A DNA stretch of 64,000 bases from Elusimicrobium sp. (GCA_015062115.1 SUVG01000003.1:161672-225671); one strand, 5' to 3'; shown: positions 52,045 to 61,714, counted from the stretch's first letter. Numbers and translations: made by a program. Notes: generated from the sequence alone by a model not told the origin.

Positions 52045-53771
52045 AGAAAATAATTTTTGGTTTAATGGCTCTGTTTTTGCTGGGCGGTTGCGCGCAGGAA
52101 TCGTTGAAGGACAGTTTGATTGTTGCCCACAAAGGGGAAATGGAATCTTTGGATCCCGTTTACTCTTACGACGGGGTAACGCACGGCATGTTAATCAATG
52201 TGTACGATACCTTGTTGAAATTCAAAGGAAGTTCGTTGACCGAGTTGGAACCTTCGCTTTCTACGCAAGTGCCTACCAAAGAAAACGGTTTAATTTCGCA
52301 AGACGGTCTTACCTACACATTTCCTATCCGTACGGGAGTTAAATTTCACGACGGGAGCGAATTAACGCCCGAAGATGTGCGCTATTCTTTACTGCGTTTT
52401 TTGCTTGCTGATGTATCGGGCGGCCCCTCCAGCCTTTTGTTGGAACCTATCTTGGGTGTTTCCTCTACGCGTGACGAGCAAGGCAATATTTCGCTTGATT
52501 TCAAAGACGCGGAAAACGCCGTTCGGGTGGAAGACGATAAAGTAATCATCACACTCAAACGCCCTTTTGCTCCGTTCTTGTCTATCTTGGCGCGGTGGAG
52601 TTATGTGATGAGCAAAAATTGGGCCGTTCAAAACGGCGCGTGGGACGGTACCGAAGCCACTTGGAAACAATTTAATAATTTTGCTAAAGAAGATTCCCCT
52701 TTGTTCCAAAAAACTAACGGCACAGGCCCTTTTGCCGTTGCCCGTTGGGATATTGCCGCCAAGCGTTTACTGCTCGTAGCGAACGAAAACTATTTTGCGG
52801 GGGCTCCCCGGTTAAAAAGTATCCACATGATGACGGTGGACGAACCCAGCACCTTGCGCCTCATGTTGGAATCGGGTGATGTTGATGTGGCGGAATTATC
52901 GCCCAAGTTTATTTCGCAATTACAAGGCAACGCAGAAGTAACCTTGTATGACAATTTACCTCGCTTGCGCACCGACCCCACCATTTTCTTTACGCTGGAT
53001 ATCAATATGCAGGCCAACCCCGATGTCGGTTCCGGCAAATTGGACGGGGCGGGTATTCCTGCCGACTTCTTCGCCGATAAGAATCTTCGCAAAGCCTTTG
53101 CCTATGCGTTTGATTATGAAGCATTTTTGCGCGAATCTATGGAAGGCCGTGCTACTTTGGCAATAGGCCCCGCTCCGGAGGGGCTTGTGAAATACAACAA
53201 TTCCTTCAACCGCTATCATTTTGATTTGGAAAAAGCCAAAGAACATTTCCAAAAAGCATGGAACGGCGAAGTGTGGGAAAAGGGTTTTAAGTTTACCATT
53301 ACCTACAACACCAGCGGCGAAATGCGCCAAATTGCCAGCGAAATCTTAAAGCGCAATGTGGAAAGTTTGAACCCCAAATTCCAAATAGAACTACGCGGTG
53401 TTACCTGGCCTGCGTTTTTGGAAAAAACAGCCAAACGCCAAATGCCCATGTGGGCGCGCGGTTGGGTGGCGGACTATGCGGACGCACACAACTTCTATTT
53501 TCCGTTTGTGCATAGCCAAGGGCGTTATGCGTTATCGCAAGGATATAAAAATGCTCAAGCGGACGAATTGATTGAAAAAGCCGTTGCGGAAACCGATTTT
53601 TCCAAACGCAACGCGCTTTATCAAAAAGTACATAATTTAATGCACGAAGATGCCATGCAAATCTATACCGTACACCCCACGGGTTTATGGGCCATGCGTT
53701 CGCGCGTGAAAGGTTTTGCGGATAACCCCGTGTACATGGGTATTTATTTTTACCCGATGTTCAAAGAGTAA
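52041..53771 (+). CDS. Peptide ABC transporter substrate-binding lipoprotein
   Basis: This 576-aa SBP_bac_5 (DppA/OppA) protein has a lipoprotein signal with lipobox LLGGC at Cys17. It contains the family segments DGLTYTFPIRTGVKFHDG, GTGPFAVARW and the C-terminal lobes. It should bind oligopeptides in the periplasm and hand them to a permease; no permease or ATPase genes are nearby, so the transporter is encoded elsewhere. Translationally coupled to the C39-like gene. Confidence 0.9.
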   Translation: MKKIIFGLMALFLLGGCAQESLKDSLIVAHKGEMESLDPVYSYDGVTHGMLINVYDTLLKFKGSSLTELEPSLSTQVPTKENGLISQDGLTYTFPIRTGVKFHDGSELTPEDVRYSLLRFLLADVSGGPSSLLLEPILGVSSTRDEQGNISLDFKDAENAVRVEDDKVIITLKRPFAPFLSILARWSYVMSKNWAVQNGAWDGTEATWKQFNNFAKEDSPLFQKTNGTGPFAVARWDIAAKRLLLVANENYFAGAPRLKSIHMMTVDEPSTLRLMLESGDVDVAELSPKFISQLQGNAEVTLYDNLPRLRTDPTIFFTLDINMQANPDVGSGKLDGAGIPADFFADKNLRKAFAYAFDYEAFLRESMEGRATLAIGPAPEGLVKYNNSFNRYHFDLEKAKEHFQKAWNGEVWEKGFKFTITYNTSGEMRQIASEILKRNVESLNPKFQIELRGVTWPAFLEKTAKRQMPMWARGWVADYADAHNFYFPFVHSQGRYALSQGYKNAQADELIEKAVAETDFSKRNALYQKVHNLMHEDAMQIYTVHPTGLWAMRSRVKGFADNPVYMGIYFYPMFKE

Positions 53772-53808
53772 AAAAGTTTTTGAAACATAAAACAAAAACA
53801 GATAATTC

Positions 53809-54909
53809 TTAAATAGTTTTGCAGATGCGGCGGATAAATTTCGCCGCATTTTTTTGTGTTTGTTCGGGGGAGGCAAAGTCGGTAAGGACGGCAATTTTTT
53901 GAGGGGAAAGCGGTTCGTTTTTAAGGGCTTTTTCTTCCAATTTTCCGCACACAAATAAAACAGGTTTGTTTCGTTTTTTAGCCAAAGTCAGCACGGCTAA
54001 TGGCGCCTTGCCGTAAAAAGTTTGTTTGTCCAGTTTCCCTTCGGTGGTAATTACCAGGTCAGCCCATTTAATTTCTTTTTCCAAATTTGTTTTTTTAACC
54101 AAAAATTCGGAGCCTAAGAGCAGTTTTGCATCGAAGCACCCCAGAAGCCCCGCCCCTATTGCACCTGCCGCGGCCGTGCTGGGTTGACGGGAAATGTTTT
54201 TTCCCGTCTCTTTTTTTATCATACGCGCCCAAACACTCATGGCTTTATCCAATATTTTCACTTGCGCAAGAGATGCACCTTTTTGCGGCCCGAAAACCTT
54301 GGCAGAACTTTTGGGGCCCAGTAACGGGTTGGTTACATCGGCTACCCCGATAATCTTAATACCCTTAAATTGTTTTTTCAGAGGGGAAAGATCGAGGTTT
54401 TTTATGTTTATAAGCGGTTGTGCGCCGAGCGGGAGGGGGGAGTTGTCTTTGTCTGAAAGGACCGCACCGCATGCCGCAGCCATGCCGGCACCGCCGTCGT
54501 TACAGGCTACTCCGCCCAATCCTACATAAATGGTTTTGGCTCCGGCTTTAACGGCTTTAAGCAGCACTTCTCCTACCCCGAAGGAAGACGCGCGGAGAGG
54601 GGCTAACTTATGGGAGGGGGTGTTGCCCAAGCCGCACACGCGGGCCGTTTCCACCACGGCGGTTTTGCCGTCGGGAAGCATTAAAAAATGAGTGCGTGCT
54701 GTTTTTAGAAAAGCGTTTTTTGCCGAAACACGAATCAACCGCGCTTGGGGACTTAATGTTTTGAAAAAATCAATAAACCCGTCTCCCCCGTCTGCGATGG
54801 GATAGGCTCGTACGGTGTGGCGTTTATCCAAGGCACGCGAAAAAACACGCGCGGTTTCCCGCGCGCTCAAAGAACCTTTCAGGGCATTGGGTAATACTAA
54901 AATTTTCAT
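53809..54909 (-). CDS. Glycerate kinase (GarK/GlxK family)
   Basis: This 366-aa protein is of the type I glycerate kinase family, which phosphorylates D-glycerate to 2-phosphoglycerate. Landmarks are PNALKGSLSARETA at the N-terminus, ADGGDGF, GLGGVACNDGGAGM and TTEGKLDKQTFYGKAP near the C-terminus. It overlaps the upstream envelope protein gene by 4 bp. The C-terminal region has a lysine-rich composition but the family core is complete. Confidence 0.9.
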   Translation of the reverse strand: MKILVLPNALKGSLSARETARVFSRALDKRHTVRAYPIADGGDGFIDFFKTLSPQARLIRVSAKNAFLKTARTHFLMLPDGKTAVVETARVCGLGNTPSHKLAPLRASSFGVGEVLLKAVKAGAKTIYVGLGGVACNDGGAGMAAACGAVLSDKDNSPLPLGAQPLINIKNLDLSPLKKQFKGIKIIGVADVTNPLLGPKSSAKVFGPQKGASLAQVKILDKAMSVWARMIKKETGKNISRQPSTAAAGAIGAGLLGCFDAKLLLGSEFLVKKTNLEKEIKWADLVITTEGKLDKQTFYGKAPLAVLTLAKKRNKPVLFVCGKLEEKALKNEPLSPQKIAVLTDFASPEQTQKNAAKFIRRICKTI

Positions 54910-56210
54910 TCAAATTTCCAACTTAACTGCGCTTGGATAACGGTGTTGGACTCGGCGGAATCTTTCAGGGCTCCGCTTCTTTGGGCAAATACTTGGCGAG
55001 CTTCCAAACCGAGCATCACATCATCTACCCAGGTTTCCACCCCAATCCCCACGGCACCGGCAAATCCGTTGGATTTAACGGAGTGGCTTTGAATTTCACC
55101 GCGGTAGTTCAGTTTCAACATTTCGTACATCGCAGAAGCCGTTAAATAAAAAGCCAAAGGGCTGTTAGGTGTTAGATAATAATGGGCGGCCGCACCGACT
55201 TGAATAATTTGTCCGCTTGTTTTTACTTGCGGATCGGGATACGGCAGGTCTTCCCCCGGAGTTACCGCATTGTTGGCATCAGCCACATTGGGGTCTTTAT
55301 CCACAAAAGAGGAATTGGAAATGTTGCCGATTGTTAAAGTGGGGCCCAGCCAAAAGTTGCTTTCTTTCAAGCGCCATAAATACTTGCCCGACACCATCAC
55401 ACTCGTTCCGCCTACATCATAGGGTTCGGTTTCGCTTTCGTAACCGGCTTCGGCGGAGTTATCCAACATCAAATCCAACGGCATGGCGCCTGCCTGTATG
55501 GCAAAATACTTGGAAAAGTTTTTCTCGTTAAATTTTGTTTTCTTTTTGGCAGGTTTGCTTTTTTCGGCCGGTTGAGTTTGAACGGTTTTTTCGGTTGCTT
55601 GTTCGCCTTTGATAAAGGCTTCTTCATCCGTCATTTTTTGCGGAGCGGTTTGCTCTACGCGTGCTTCGGGCGTGATGACTTTTCCGTTTACTACAGTGGC
55701 ATTTTGCGCCCCGAATACCTGGTCGATATCCGAATCGAAGGTTAGCCCGCCGGCCGCTTCCACTTTACCTGTTTGGGCAACCGTTTGTGCGGTCTGGGCG
55801 GCGGTTTGTGCGGCTTCTTGGCGTTGCAAGTTTTCCTTCACATATTCTTTTTGGGCTTCTTTACCTTGGTCGTAATCGTAATTCTCAATGGAAACGATTT
55901 GGGGCATATCCACATTTACTACGGCTCCGTCGTCGGTTTGCAATTTAAGGTTAAATTCGTCCAAATCTAAAATAACCCCGATGAGTTGCGTGCCGCCTTT
56001 TAAGACAAGGCGGTGCTTGTCGGGCAGGATTTGTTCGATTTCTCGTTGATTTAATGTAATGGTTCCGTACGAGGTAGCCAAGTTGAGGGTGTATTCCGTT
56101 TGAGCAACAATAGAACCACTGATTAAATTGCCGTCTTTCATTTTAATGGTTTCGGCATTTAATACGGCGGCTACTAATAAAATAGAAAGTACAACGAACG
56201 CTCTTTTCAT
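54906..56210 (-). CDS. Secreted envelope protein with beta-rich ends, unknown
   Basis: This 434-aa protein has a signal peptide (about 1-19). Residues 20-120 form two similar beta-rich units (DGNLISGSIVAQTEYTLNL and GGTQLIGVILDLDEFNLKL), then an Ala/Gln/Thr-rich linker (QTAAQTAQTVAQTG) and a basic stretch. The C-terminal half has alternating hydrophobic residues and ends SWKFE, as in outer-membrane beta-barrels. I do not recognise a named family. It heads an operon with glycerate kinase. Confidence 0.7.
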   Translation of the reverse strand: MKRAFVVLSILLVAAVLNAETIKMKDGNLISGSIVAQTEYTLNLATSYGTITLNQREIEQILPDKHRLVLKGGTQLIGVILDLDEFNLKLQTDDGAVVNVDMPQIVSIENYDYDQGKEAQKEYVKENLQRQEAAQTAAQTAQTVAQTGKVEAAGGLTFDSDIDQVFGAQNATVVNGKVITPEARVEQTAPQKMTDEEAFIKGEQATEKTVQTQPAEKSKPAKKKTKFNEKNFSKYFAIQAGAMPLDLMLDNSAEAGYESETEPYDVGGTSVMVSGKYLWRLKESNFWLGPTLTIGNISNSSFVDKDPNVADANNAVTPGEDLPYPDPQVKTSGQIIQVGAAAHYYLTPNSPLAFYLTASAMYEMLKLNYRGEIQSHSVKSNGFAGAVGIGVETWVDDVMLGLEARQVFAQRSGALKDSAESNTVIQAQLSWKFE

Positions 56211-56238
56211 ACAACCTCACTTAATAAAAGGCAAAACG

Positions 56239-56268
56239 AAAGCGGTGCGCAAAACTACGCACCGCTTT
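56239..56268 (-). terminator. Terminator after 56272 gene
   Basis: AAAGCGGTGCG / CGCACCGCTTT stem (11 bp) with a T-rich tail on the minus strand, 4 bp past the stop. Confidence 0.88.
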
Positions 56269-56271
56269 AGA

Positions 56272-56613
56272 CTATTTAGATTCTTCTTCTACTACTTTTT
56301 CAATGGTGCTTTCGGCCGGTTTTTCTTGCGTGCAGCAGCAAGGGGCTACCGCTTTTTTAATTTTGCGGAGTACACCCAAGATTTTGGCAACGGTTAAGAA
56401 GCCGAGGGCGGCGGCCAAGTCGCTCAAGATATAATAAGCGGCGGCGGCCCACATTTCTTGTCCGCTAAGTACCGGATGCGTGAACACGGCATAGGCTTGG
56501 AATACACCAAAGGCTAAGGCCAAGTAGAAAAGCACTAAGAAAATAATGCGAAGGCCTTTCAAGCAAAGCCAGTTATGCGGAAACCATTTTGCACATTTAC
56601 AGCATTTAGACAT
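56272..56613 (-). CDS. Small membrane protein, paralogue of 56756 gene
   Basis: This 113-aa protein has a Cys-rich start (MSKCCKCAKWFPH), a membrane segment (about 20-45), a second hydrophobic stretch (about 60-85) and a Lys/Glu-rich tail with CCCTQ. The ATG at 56613 follows AAAGGAG; a GTG 9 nt upstream belongs to the ribosome site. It matches the neighbouring 56756 gene at FPH-W--LK and TVAKI-LRK. Function unknown. TGCTACAAT upstream is a likely promoter. Confidence 0.72.
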   Translation of the reverse strand: MSKCCKCAKWFPHNWLCLKGLRIIFLVLFYLALAFGVFQAYAVFTHPVLSGQEMWAAAAYYILSDLAAALGFLTVAKILGVLRKIKKAVAPCCCTQEKPAESTIEKVVEEESK

Positions 56614-56755
56614 AAGTTTCACTCCTTTTGTAAGTATGGGGAAAATTTGTTACCCCCCTATACTGATATTGTAGCAAAGAATATACCTTTTAAGGCAATT
56701 TCCTTGTCTTAAAAGGCTATGAAAGCGAAAACGAAAAAACAAGATGAGAAGAAGG

Positions 56756-57040
56756 CTAGTATTTCGAAAGATAATTTTTAGTTTTGCGCAAAGCCGAACA
56801 AATCTTGGCAACGGTCAGTTCCGCCACGCAAGCAAGCGCGGCCTGCAACGCCGCAAAGCCGTAGAGTTTGCGTGCCGGGGCAGAGTTTTGTGCCAAGGTT
56901 TCGGGAGAAACAAAAAAAGTGTAAATCAAACACCCTAACGCATAGATGCCTACGGCCAGAGTAGCATAGAATAAAATCAGGCAAATTACTTCTACTGTTT
57001 TAAGCCCAACCCAACGGTGGGGAAAAAATTTCTTAAGCAC
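56756..57040 (-). CDS. Small membrane protein, paralogue of 56272 gene
   Basis: This 94-aa protein has two hydrophobic segments (about 15-42 and 60-80) and a basic tail. It shares FFPHRWVGLK and TVAKICSALRKTK positions with the 56272 product, so the two arose by tandem duplication. It begins inside the end of recN (8-bp overlap) and is co-transcribed with it, while its paralogue has a separate promoter and terminator. Function unknown. Confidence 0.68.
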   Translation of the reverse strand: MLKKFFPHRWVGLKTVEVICLILFYATLAVGIYALGCLIYTFFVSPETLAQNSAPARKLYGFAALQAALACVAELTVAKICSALRKTKNYLSKY

Positions 57041-58691
57041 GCTTGGCCTCCTGTAAGAGTTCTTGCGCGTGGGTAAACGCGGCTGATTTTCTATCCGTAT
57101 TGCCCCCTAACATACGGGCGATTTCCTGAGTCAAATCTTCGCCGAAAAGCGGCTTAATGCTTACTTCGGTAGAATTTTTGTCTGCTTGTTTTTCTACACG
57201 AAAGTTTTGATGGGCTTGCGCGGCTACTTGGGCCAAGTGCGTTACACAGAGCACCTGTCTTCCTTGGGCCGCCAAATGCAATTTTTGCCCGACCAAATGC
57301 CCTGTTTCTCCGCCGATGCCGGCATCTACTTCGTCAAATACCATAACGGGCACGGTGGGGGCCAGCACGGTTTTCAGGCCCAGCATGACGCGGGAAATTT
57401 CCCCGCCGGAAGCAATATTTTTAAGCGGGCGCAACGATTGACCCGGATTGGGAGAAAATAAAAATTCCACTTTATCCGCTCCGGTAGAGGTCAGGTTTTC
57501 CTCGTCCATTTCCACCGCCACCGCAAAGCGTACGGAATTAAACCCGAGCGGACGGATTTGCTCCGTAATAAGAGCGGAAAGTTTTTCTGCGGCAGTCATG
57601 CGTTTTTCGTGCAGTTGCCGTGCTAATTTAAGCAGGTGTTTTTGCGCTTTTTCCAGTTGCATTTGCAATTCTTTTTCCTGCTCGTCGGCATTTTGCAGAC
57701 AGTTGATTTTATTTTGTAAATCTTCGGCACAGGCTAAAACATCGCTGATTTCCGGGCCGTATTTGGCCTTTAAGCGTTTGATTTTTTCGTGACGGGAAAG
57801 CATTTTATCCAATGCGTCCGGCTCCAGTTGGATATCGTCTTTATAGGCGCATAAAGAGGAAGAGGCTTCTTCCAGGGTTAACAAGGCTCCGTTCAATTCC
57901 TGCGAAAGGGAAGATAAATTTTCATCTAAGCCGGCCATGTTTTCCAGCAATTTGGAAGCCCGCGCCACACGGGTGGTGGCGGCATTTTCTTGTGCGTACA
58001 ATTCCCCGTAGGCTTCCGCCGCCATTTCCAAAAGTCTGCCGGCGTGCTTCATTTTGGGAAGGGCTTGTTCCAGTTGCAAATCTTCGTCGGCCGTCGGGTT
58101 TACTTTTTCAATTTCCTGTAACTGATAAGTGTACATATCCAACAGCCGTTCTTTTTCCTGCTCGCTCATTTGTGCGGCTTGCAACTGTTCTTGCAAAGAT
58201 TGCATTTGTTGGTAGGCTTGGGCGGTTTCTTCACGTAGTTTATCGTGCTTGGCAAATTTGTCCAGCAAAGAAAGATGTACGGAAGTATGGAGTAAACTTT
58301 GGTGTTCGTGTTGCCCGTGAAAATCTACCAAATGGCGGCCGATTTGCGCCAAGGTGGTTACGGTTACGCTTCGTCCGTCCACAAACGCTTTGCCTTTTCC
58401 CTTGCGGTCCAGTTCGCGGCGCAGGGTGAAGGTGTCTCCGGAAATTTGTTGTTCGCGGCGTAAGGATTCAGGTAGTAAATCGGCGGAAAAATCGGCCGAT
58501 ACGCGCAAGCGTTCGGTTCCGTCTTTAATCAGGGAAACATCTCCGCGAGCACCCAACACAAACCCCAAGGCTTCAATAACAATGGATTTCCCGGCTCCCG
58601 TTTCCCCGGAAAAAACATTGAGCCCTTGGGAAAAATCAAGCGACAGATGCGAGATGATGGCAAAATTTTCTACGGTGAGGTTTTTTAACAT
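57033..58691 (-). CDS. recN: DNA repair protein RecN
   Basis: This 552-aa SMC-like ATPase acts in recombinational double-strand break repair. Walker A GETGAGKSIV (about 30-39), a central coiled coil (about 150-370), the signature LKNIASGGEISRVMLGLK and Walker B VMVFDEVDAGIGG are all present. Its start lies 1 bp past the nadK stop, a nadK-recN neighbourhood common in bacteria. Confidence 0.96.
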   Translation of the reverse strand: MLKNLTVENFAIISHLSLDFSQGLNVFSGETGAGKSIVIEALGFVLGARGDVSLIKDGTERLRVSADFSADLLPESLRREQQISGDTFTLRRELDRKGKGKAFVDGRSVTVTTLAQIGRHLVDFHGQHEHQSLLHTSVHLSLLDKFAKHDKLREETAQAYQQMQSLQEQLQAAQMSEQEKERLLDMYTYQLQEIEKVNPTADEDLQLEQALPKMKHAGRLLEMAAEAYGELYAQENAATTRVARASKLLENMAGLDENLSSLSQELNGALLTLEEASSSLCAYKDDIQLEPDALDKMLSRHEKIKRLKAKYGPEISDVLACAEDLQNKINCLQNADEQEKELQMQLEKAQKHLLKLARQLHEKRMTAAEKLSALITEQIRPLGFNSVRFAVAVEMDEENLTSTGADKVEFLFSPNPGQSLRPLKNIASGGEISRVMLGLKTVLAPTVPVMVFDEVDAGIGGETGHLVGQKLHLAAQGRQVLCVTHLAQVAAQAHQNFRVEKQADKNSTEVSIKPLFGEDLTQEIARMLGGNTDRKSAAFTHAQELLQEAKRA

Positions 58692-58692
58692 A

Positions 58693-59523
58693 TCAGCGCG
58701 AACCCCATTTTAATTTGCGGTTTAGAATCGTGAAAAAATCTCTTTCTTGGGCACAAAACAGTTTGGCTTTGAGGGGGCTTCTTGTAAATTGTACCCGCGC
58801 ATTACGCGGCAAAGTAAGGTTGATTTGTCCGTCAATGCTTAAAACGGCCAATTCTTCTTCGTTCTTAAATTCGGGGATAAGTTCCAGGGTTCCTTGCGCC
58901 GGCAGAATAAGGGAACGCTGATTGAGCGAGTGAGGACAAATGGGGGTAACCAGGTGTACATCTACCCCGGGTTCCACGATAGGCCCTCCGGCCGCTAACG
59001 AATAAGCGGTAGAACCGGTAGGGGTGGCTACAATAACTCCGTCACCGAAATAAGAAGGAATTTGTTTGCCGTTGAAAGAGGCGTTTAAGGTGAAAGCCCG
59101 CGGATGTGCGGCTCTTAATACGCAATCGTTAAAAGCCAAAAAATTTTGTTCTTCGGTGCCGGGGGCAAAAGTTTTTACCTGTAACATGAACCGTTCGGCA
59201 AATCGGCAGGAGCCGTCCAGGGCTTGTTCCAGGGCCGTTTCGAAATCCTCTTTTTCGCACGAGGCCAAAAAACCCAAAGTTCCGCAATTGATGCCGAATA
59301 CGGGTAGCCCAAGCGGTGCCGTGGCGCGCGCAGAGCGTAACATGGTGCCGTCTCCCCCTAAACAGATTAAGAGACGAAAGGCTTGGGCCGAAAGCGTTTC
59401 CAAGGAAGTTAAAAAAACAGTTTCCAAGCCGCGTTTTTGCAAAAAAGAACCCACTTCCTGCGCCAACACACGGGCCAGGGGTTTCTGTTCATTAAAAAAG
59501 ATAGCAAAACGGTTGGAATTCAT
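58693..59523 (-). CDS. nadK: NAD kinase
   Basis: This 276-aa enzyme phosphorylates NAD to NADP. The GGDGTMLRSAR motif, FGINCGTLGFLA and TPTGSTAYSLAAGGPIV are diagnostic. A TGCTACAAT extended -10 (about 59541-59533) predicts transcription from about 59526, only 3 nt before the ATG, and no ribosome site is visible, so a leaderless message is likely. Confidence 0.95.
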   Translation of the reverse strand: MNSNRFAIFFNEQKPLARVLAQEVGSFLQKRGLETVFLTSLETLSAQAFRLLICLGGDGTMLRSARATAPLGLPVFGINCGTLGFLASCEKEDFETALEQALDGSCRFAERFMLQVKTFAPGTEEQNFLAFNDCVLRAAHPRAFTLNASFNGKQIPSYFGDGVIVATPTGSTAYSLAAGGPIVEPGVDVHLVTPICPHSLNQRSLILPAQGTLELIPEFKNEEELAVLSIDGQINLTLPRNARVQFTRSPLKAKLFCAQERDFFTILNRKLKWGSR

Positions 59524-59616
59524 AGTACTTTTATTGTAGCAAAAAAGACTGTGGGCGTGCCGCTGGGGAACTAATCTTTTTTCTCTGCTTTGTTTTCTTC
59601 CGTAAAGTGTTCAAAA

Positions 59617-59625
59617 TGATATAAT
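59617..59625 (+). promoter_or_regulatory. Extended -10 promoter of nifU-nifS
   Basis: TGATATAAT lies 26 bp before the nifU ATG; an AAGGGGGA ribosome site follows. I saw no IscR-type dyad. Confidence 0.6.
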
Positions 59626-59651
59626 AAAGTATACAAGAAGGGGGAGTATTT

Positions 59652-60503
59652 ATGTGGGACTATACCGATAAAGTAATGGATCATTTCAAAAATCCGCGCA
59701 ATGTGGGAGCCATTCCCAACGCCGACGGCACGGGCCAAGTCGGCAGCCTGGTGTGCGGAGATGCCTTAAAATTGACGATTAAAGTAAACAAAGAAACGGA
59801 AGTAATCGAAGATGCTAAATTTGAAACCTTCGGTTGTGCCAGTGCCATTGCGTCTTCTTCTATTTTGACGGAGATGGTAAAAGGCAAAACCTTGGAAGAA
59901 GCCTCTAAAATTACCAACCAAGATATCGCTGATGCGCTGGGTACTTTGCCTGCCGAAAAAATGCACTGCTCCGTGATGGGCATGGAAGCCTTGGAAGCGG
60001 CTGTAAAAAGTTACCGTCAAGGTGGTGCGCCGGTGGTATTTGAACAGGAAGAAGAAAAAATCGTCTGTCATTGTTTCAATGTTTCCGAAGAAACCATTAT
60101 CAAGGCGATTCGTTCCAACCATTTGAAAACGGTGGAAGATGTTACCCATTTTACCAAAGCAGGCGGTGCCTGTGGCAGATGCAAAGGGGAAATCCAAAAG
60201 ATTTTAGATAAAGTAAATGTCGCGTGCGAACTCCCTTCCGCCCCGGCTAAAAAAACTTTCTCGCAAATGACGATTGTGGAAAAAATCAAAGCAGTGGAAA
60301 CCGTGCTGGAAGAAGAAATTCGTCCGCGCCTTAACATGGACGGCGGTTCTGCGGAATTGGTCGATTTGGCGGGAAATACGGTGAAAATTCGCTTAATGGG
60401 TATGTGCAGCGGTTGTGTGAACGCGCAAGCAACCCTTAAAAACTTTATTGAAAAAACGCTGAAGGAAAAGTTGGACGAATCTATCAGCGTGGAACAGGCT
60501 TAA
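59652..60503 (+). CDS. nifU: Three-domain NifU iron-sulfur scaffold protein
   Basis: This 283-aa full-length NifU has an IscU-type domain (cysteines in VCGDA, FGCAS and MHCSV), a central Bfd-like [2Fe-2S] domain (CHCFNVSE...GACGRC) and a C-terminal Nfu domain with GMCSGC. It assembles Fe-S clusters on sulfur delivered by NifS. No nitrogenase genes are near, so it serves general cluster assembly. It is followed 3 bp later by nifS. Confidence 0.94.
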   Translation: MWDYTDKVMDHFKNPRNVGAIPNADGTGQVGSLVCGDALKLTIKVNKETEVIEDAKFETFGCASAIASSSILTEMVKGKTLEEASKITNQDIADALGTLPAEKMHCSVMGMEALEAAVKSYRQGGAPVVFEQEEEKIVCHCFNVSEETIIKAIRSNHLKTVEDVTHFTKAGGACGRCKGEIQKILDKVNVACELPSAPAKKTFSQMTIVEKIKAVETVLEEEIRPRLNMDGGSAELVDLAGNTVKIRLMGMCSGCVNAQATLKNFIEKTLKEKLDESISVEQA

Positions 60504-60506
60504 TCT

Positions 60507-61676
60507 ATGAAAGAAGTGTACTTGGATAATAACGCTACTACCCAGTGTGCCCCTGCCGTGGTGGAGGCGATGCTCCCTTTCTTTACCGAAAATTATGGTA
60601 ATGCCTCCAGTATGCACACCTTCGGCGGTTCCAACCGCCGCCCGGTAGAAACGGCCCGTCAGCAAGTGGCCGCTTTGTTAAATGCCCGGTACGCCGACGA
60701 AATTATTTTTACTTCCTGCGCCACGGAAAGTGACAACACGGCCTTATTTTCTGCGGCGCGCTGTTTCCCGAATAAAAAACATATCATCACCTCTGCCGTG
60801 GAACACCCGGCTATTATGGAGCCCTGCCGTTATTTGGAATCTCAAGGGTGGCGGATAGATTTTATCGGGGTGGACGAGCATGGTCGTTTTGATATGGAAG
60901 AATTTAAACGCGTAATTGACGACCAAACGGCAATTGTGTCCGTCATGTGGGCCAATAGCGAAACCGGCACCATTTTCCCGATTGCCGAGATTGCCCAAAT
61001 CGCCCACGAACACGGCGCATTATTTCATACTGACGCCGTACAAGCAGTGGGGAAAATTCCCGTAGATGTGCAGGCCGCGCAGATTGATATGCTTTCCCTT
61101 TCCGCACACAAGTTTCACGGGCCTAAGGGAGTGGGGGCGTTATATGTGCGCCGCGGAACCCGTTTTGTACCTTTTATGATGGGCGGCCATCAAGAAAAAC
61201 ACCGCCGCGCCGGTACGGAAAATGTGCCATACATTGTAGGCCTCGGTAAAGCGGCCGAACTGGCTAAAATTCGCTTAGCGGACGGCAGTATGACGCGTGT
61301 GGCAACTTTGCGCGACAAATTGGAACAAGGTATTTTAAGCCAAATTGCCGATGTAAAAGTGAACGGCGATACGGTCAACCGCGTGCCCAATACCACCAAT
61401 GTCAGTTTCGGGTATATCGAAGGAGAATCTATTTTGATGTTCTTAAACGATTTTGGTATTTGTGCCTCTTCCGGTTCGGCGTGCACTTCCGGCTCGTTGG
61501 AGCCTTCGCACGTACTGCGTGCGATGGGCGTTCCGTTTCAATTTGCGCACGGGTCTATTCGTTTTTCGTTGTCGGATCAAACCACGGAGGCAGAAGTAGA
61601 TTTGGTGCTTAAGGAACTTCCGCCCATTATCGAACGGTTGCGCAAAATATCGCCTTTTTCGCGCTTAAATGCCTGA
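60507..61676 (+). CDS. nifS: Cysteine desulfurase (NifS/IscS)
   Basis: This 389-aa PLP enzyme takes sulfur from cysteine for Fe-S cluster assembly. The N-terminal YLDNNATTQ, PLP-lysine segment SAHKFHGPKG and the catalytic cysteine loop SSGSACTSGS are present; the loop type is group I (NifS/IscS). It is in an operon with nifU and ends at a strong terminator. Confidence 0.95.
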   Translation: MKEVYLDNNATTQCAPAVVEAMLPFFTENYGNASSMHTFGGSNRRPVETARQQVAALLNARYADEIIFTSCATESDNTALFSAARCFPNKKHIITSAVEHPAIMEPCRYLESQGWRIDFIGVDEHGRFDMEEFKRVIDDQTAIVSVMWANSETGTIFPIAEIAQIAHEHGALFHTDAVQAVGKIPVDVQAAQIDMLSLSAHKFHGPKGVGALYVRRGTRFVPFMMGGHQEKHRRAGTENVPYIVGLGKAAELAKIRLADGSMTRVATLRDKLEQGILSQIADVKVNGDTVNRVPNTTNVSFGYIEGESILMFLNDFGICASSGSACTSGSLEPSHVLRAMGVPFQFAHGSIRFSLSDQTTEAEVDLVLKELPPIIERLRKISPFSRLNA

Positions 61677-61684
61677 TTTTGTAT

Positions 61685-61714
61685 CCGCGCCTTGAACGGG
61701 CGCGGTGTTTTTGT
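61685..61714 (+). terminator. Terminator after nifS
   Basis: CCGCGCC / GGCGCGG stem followed by TGTTTTTG. Confidence 0.85.
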
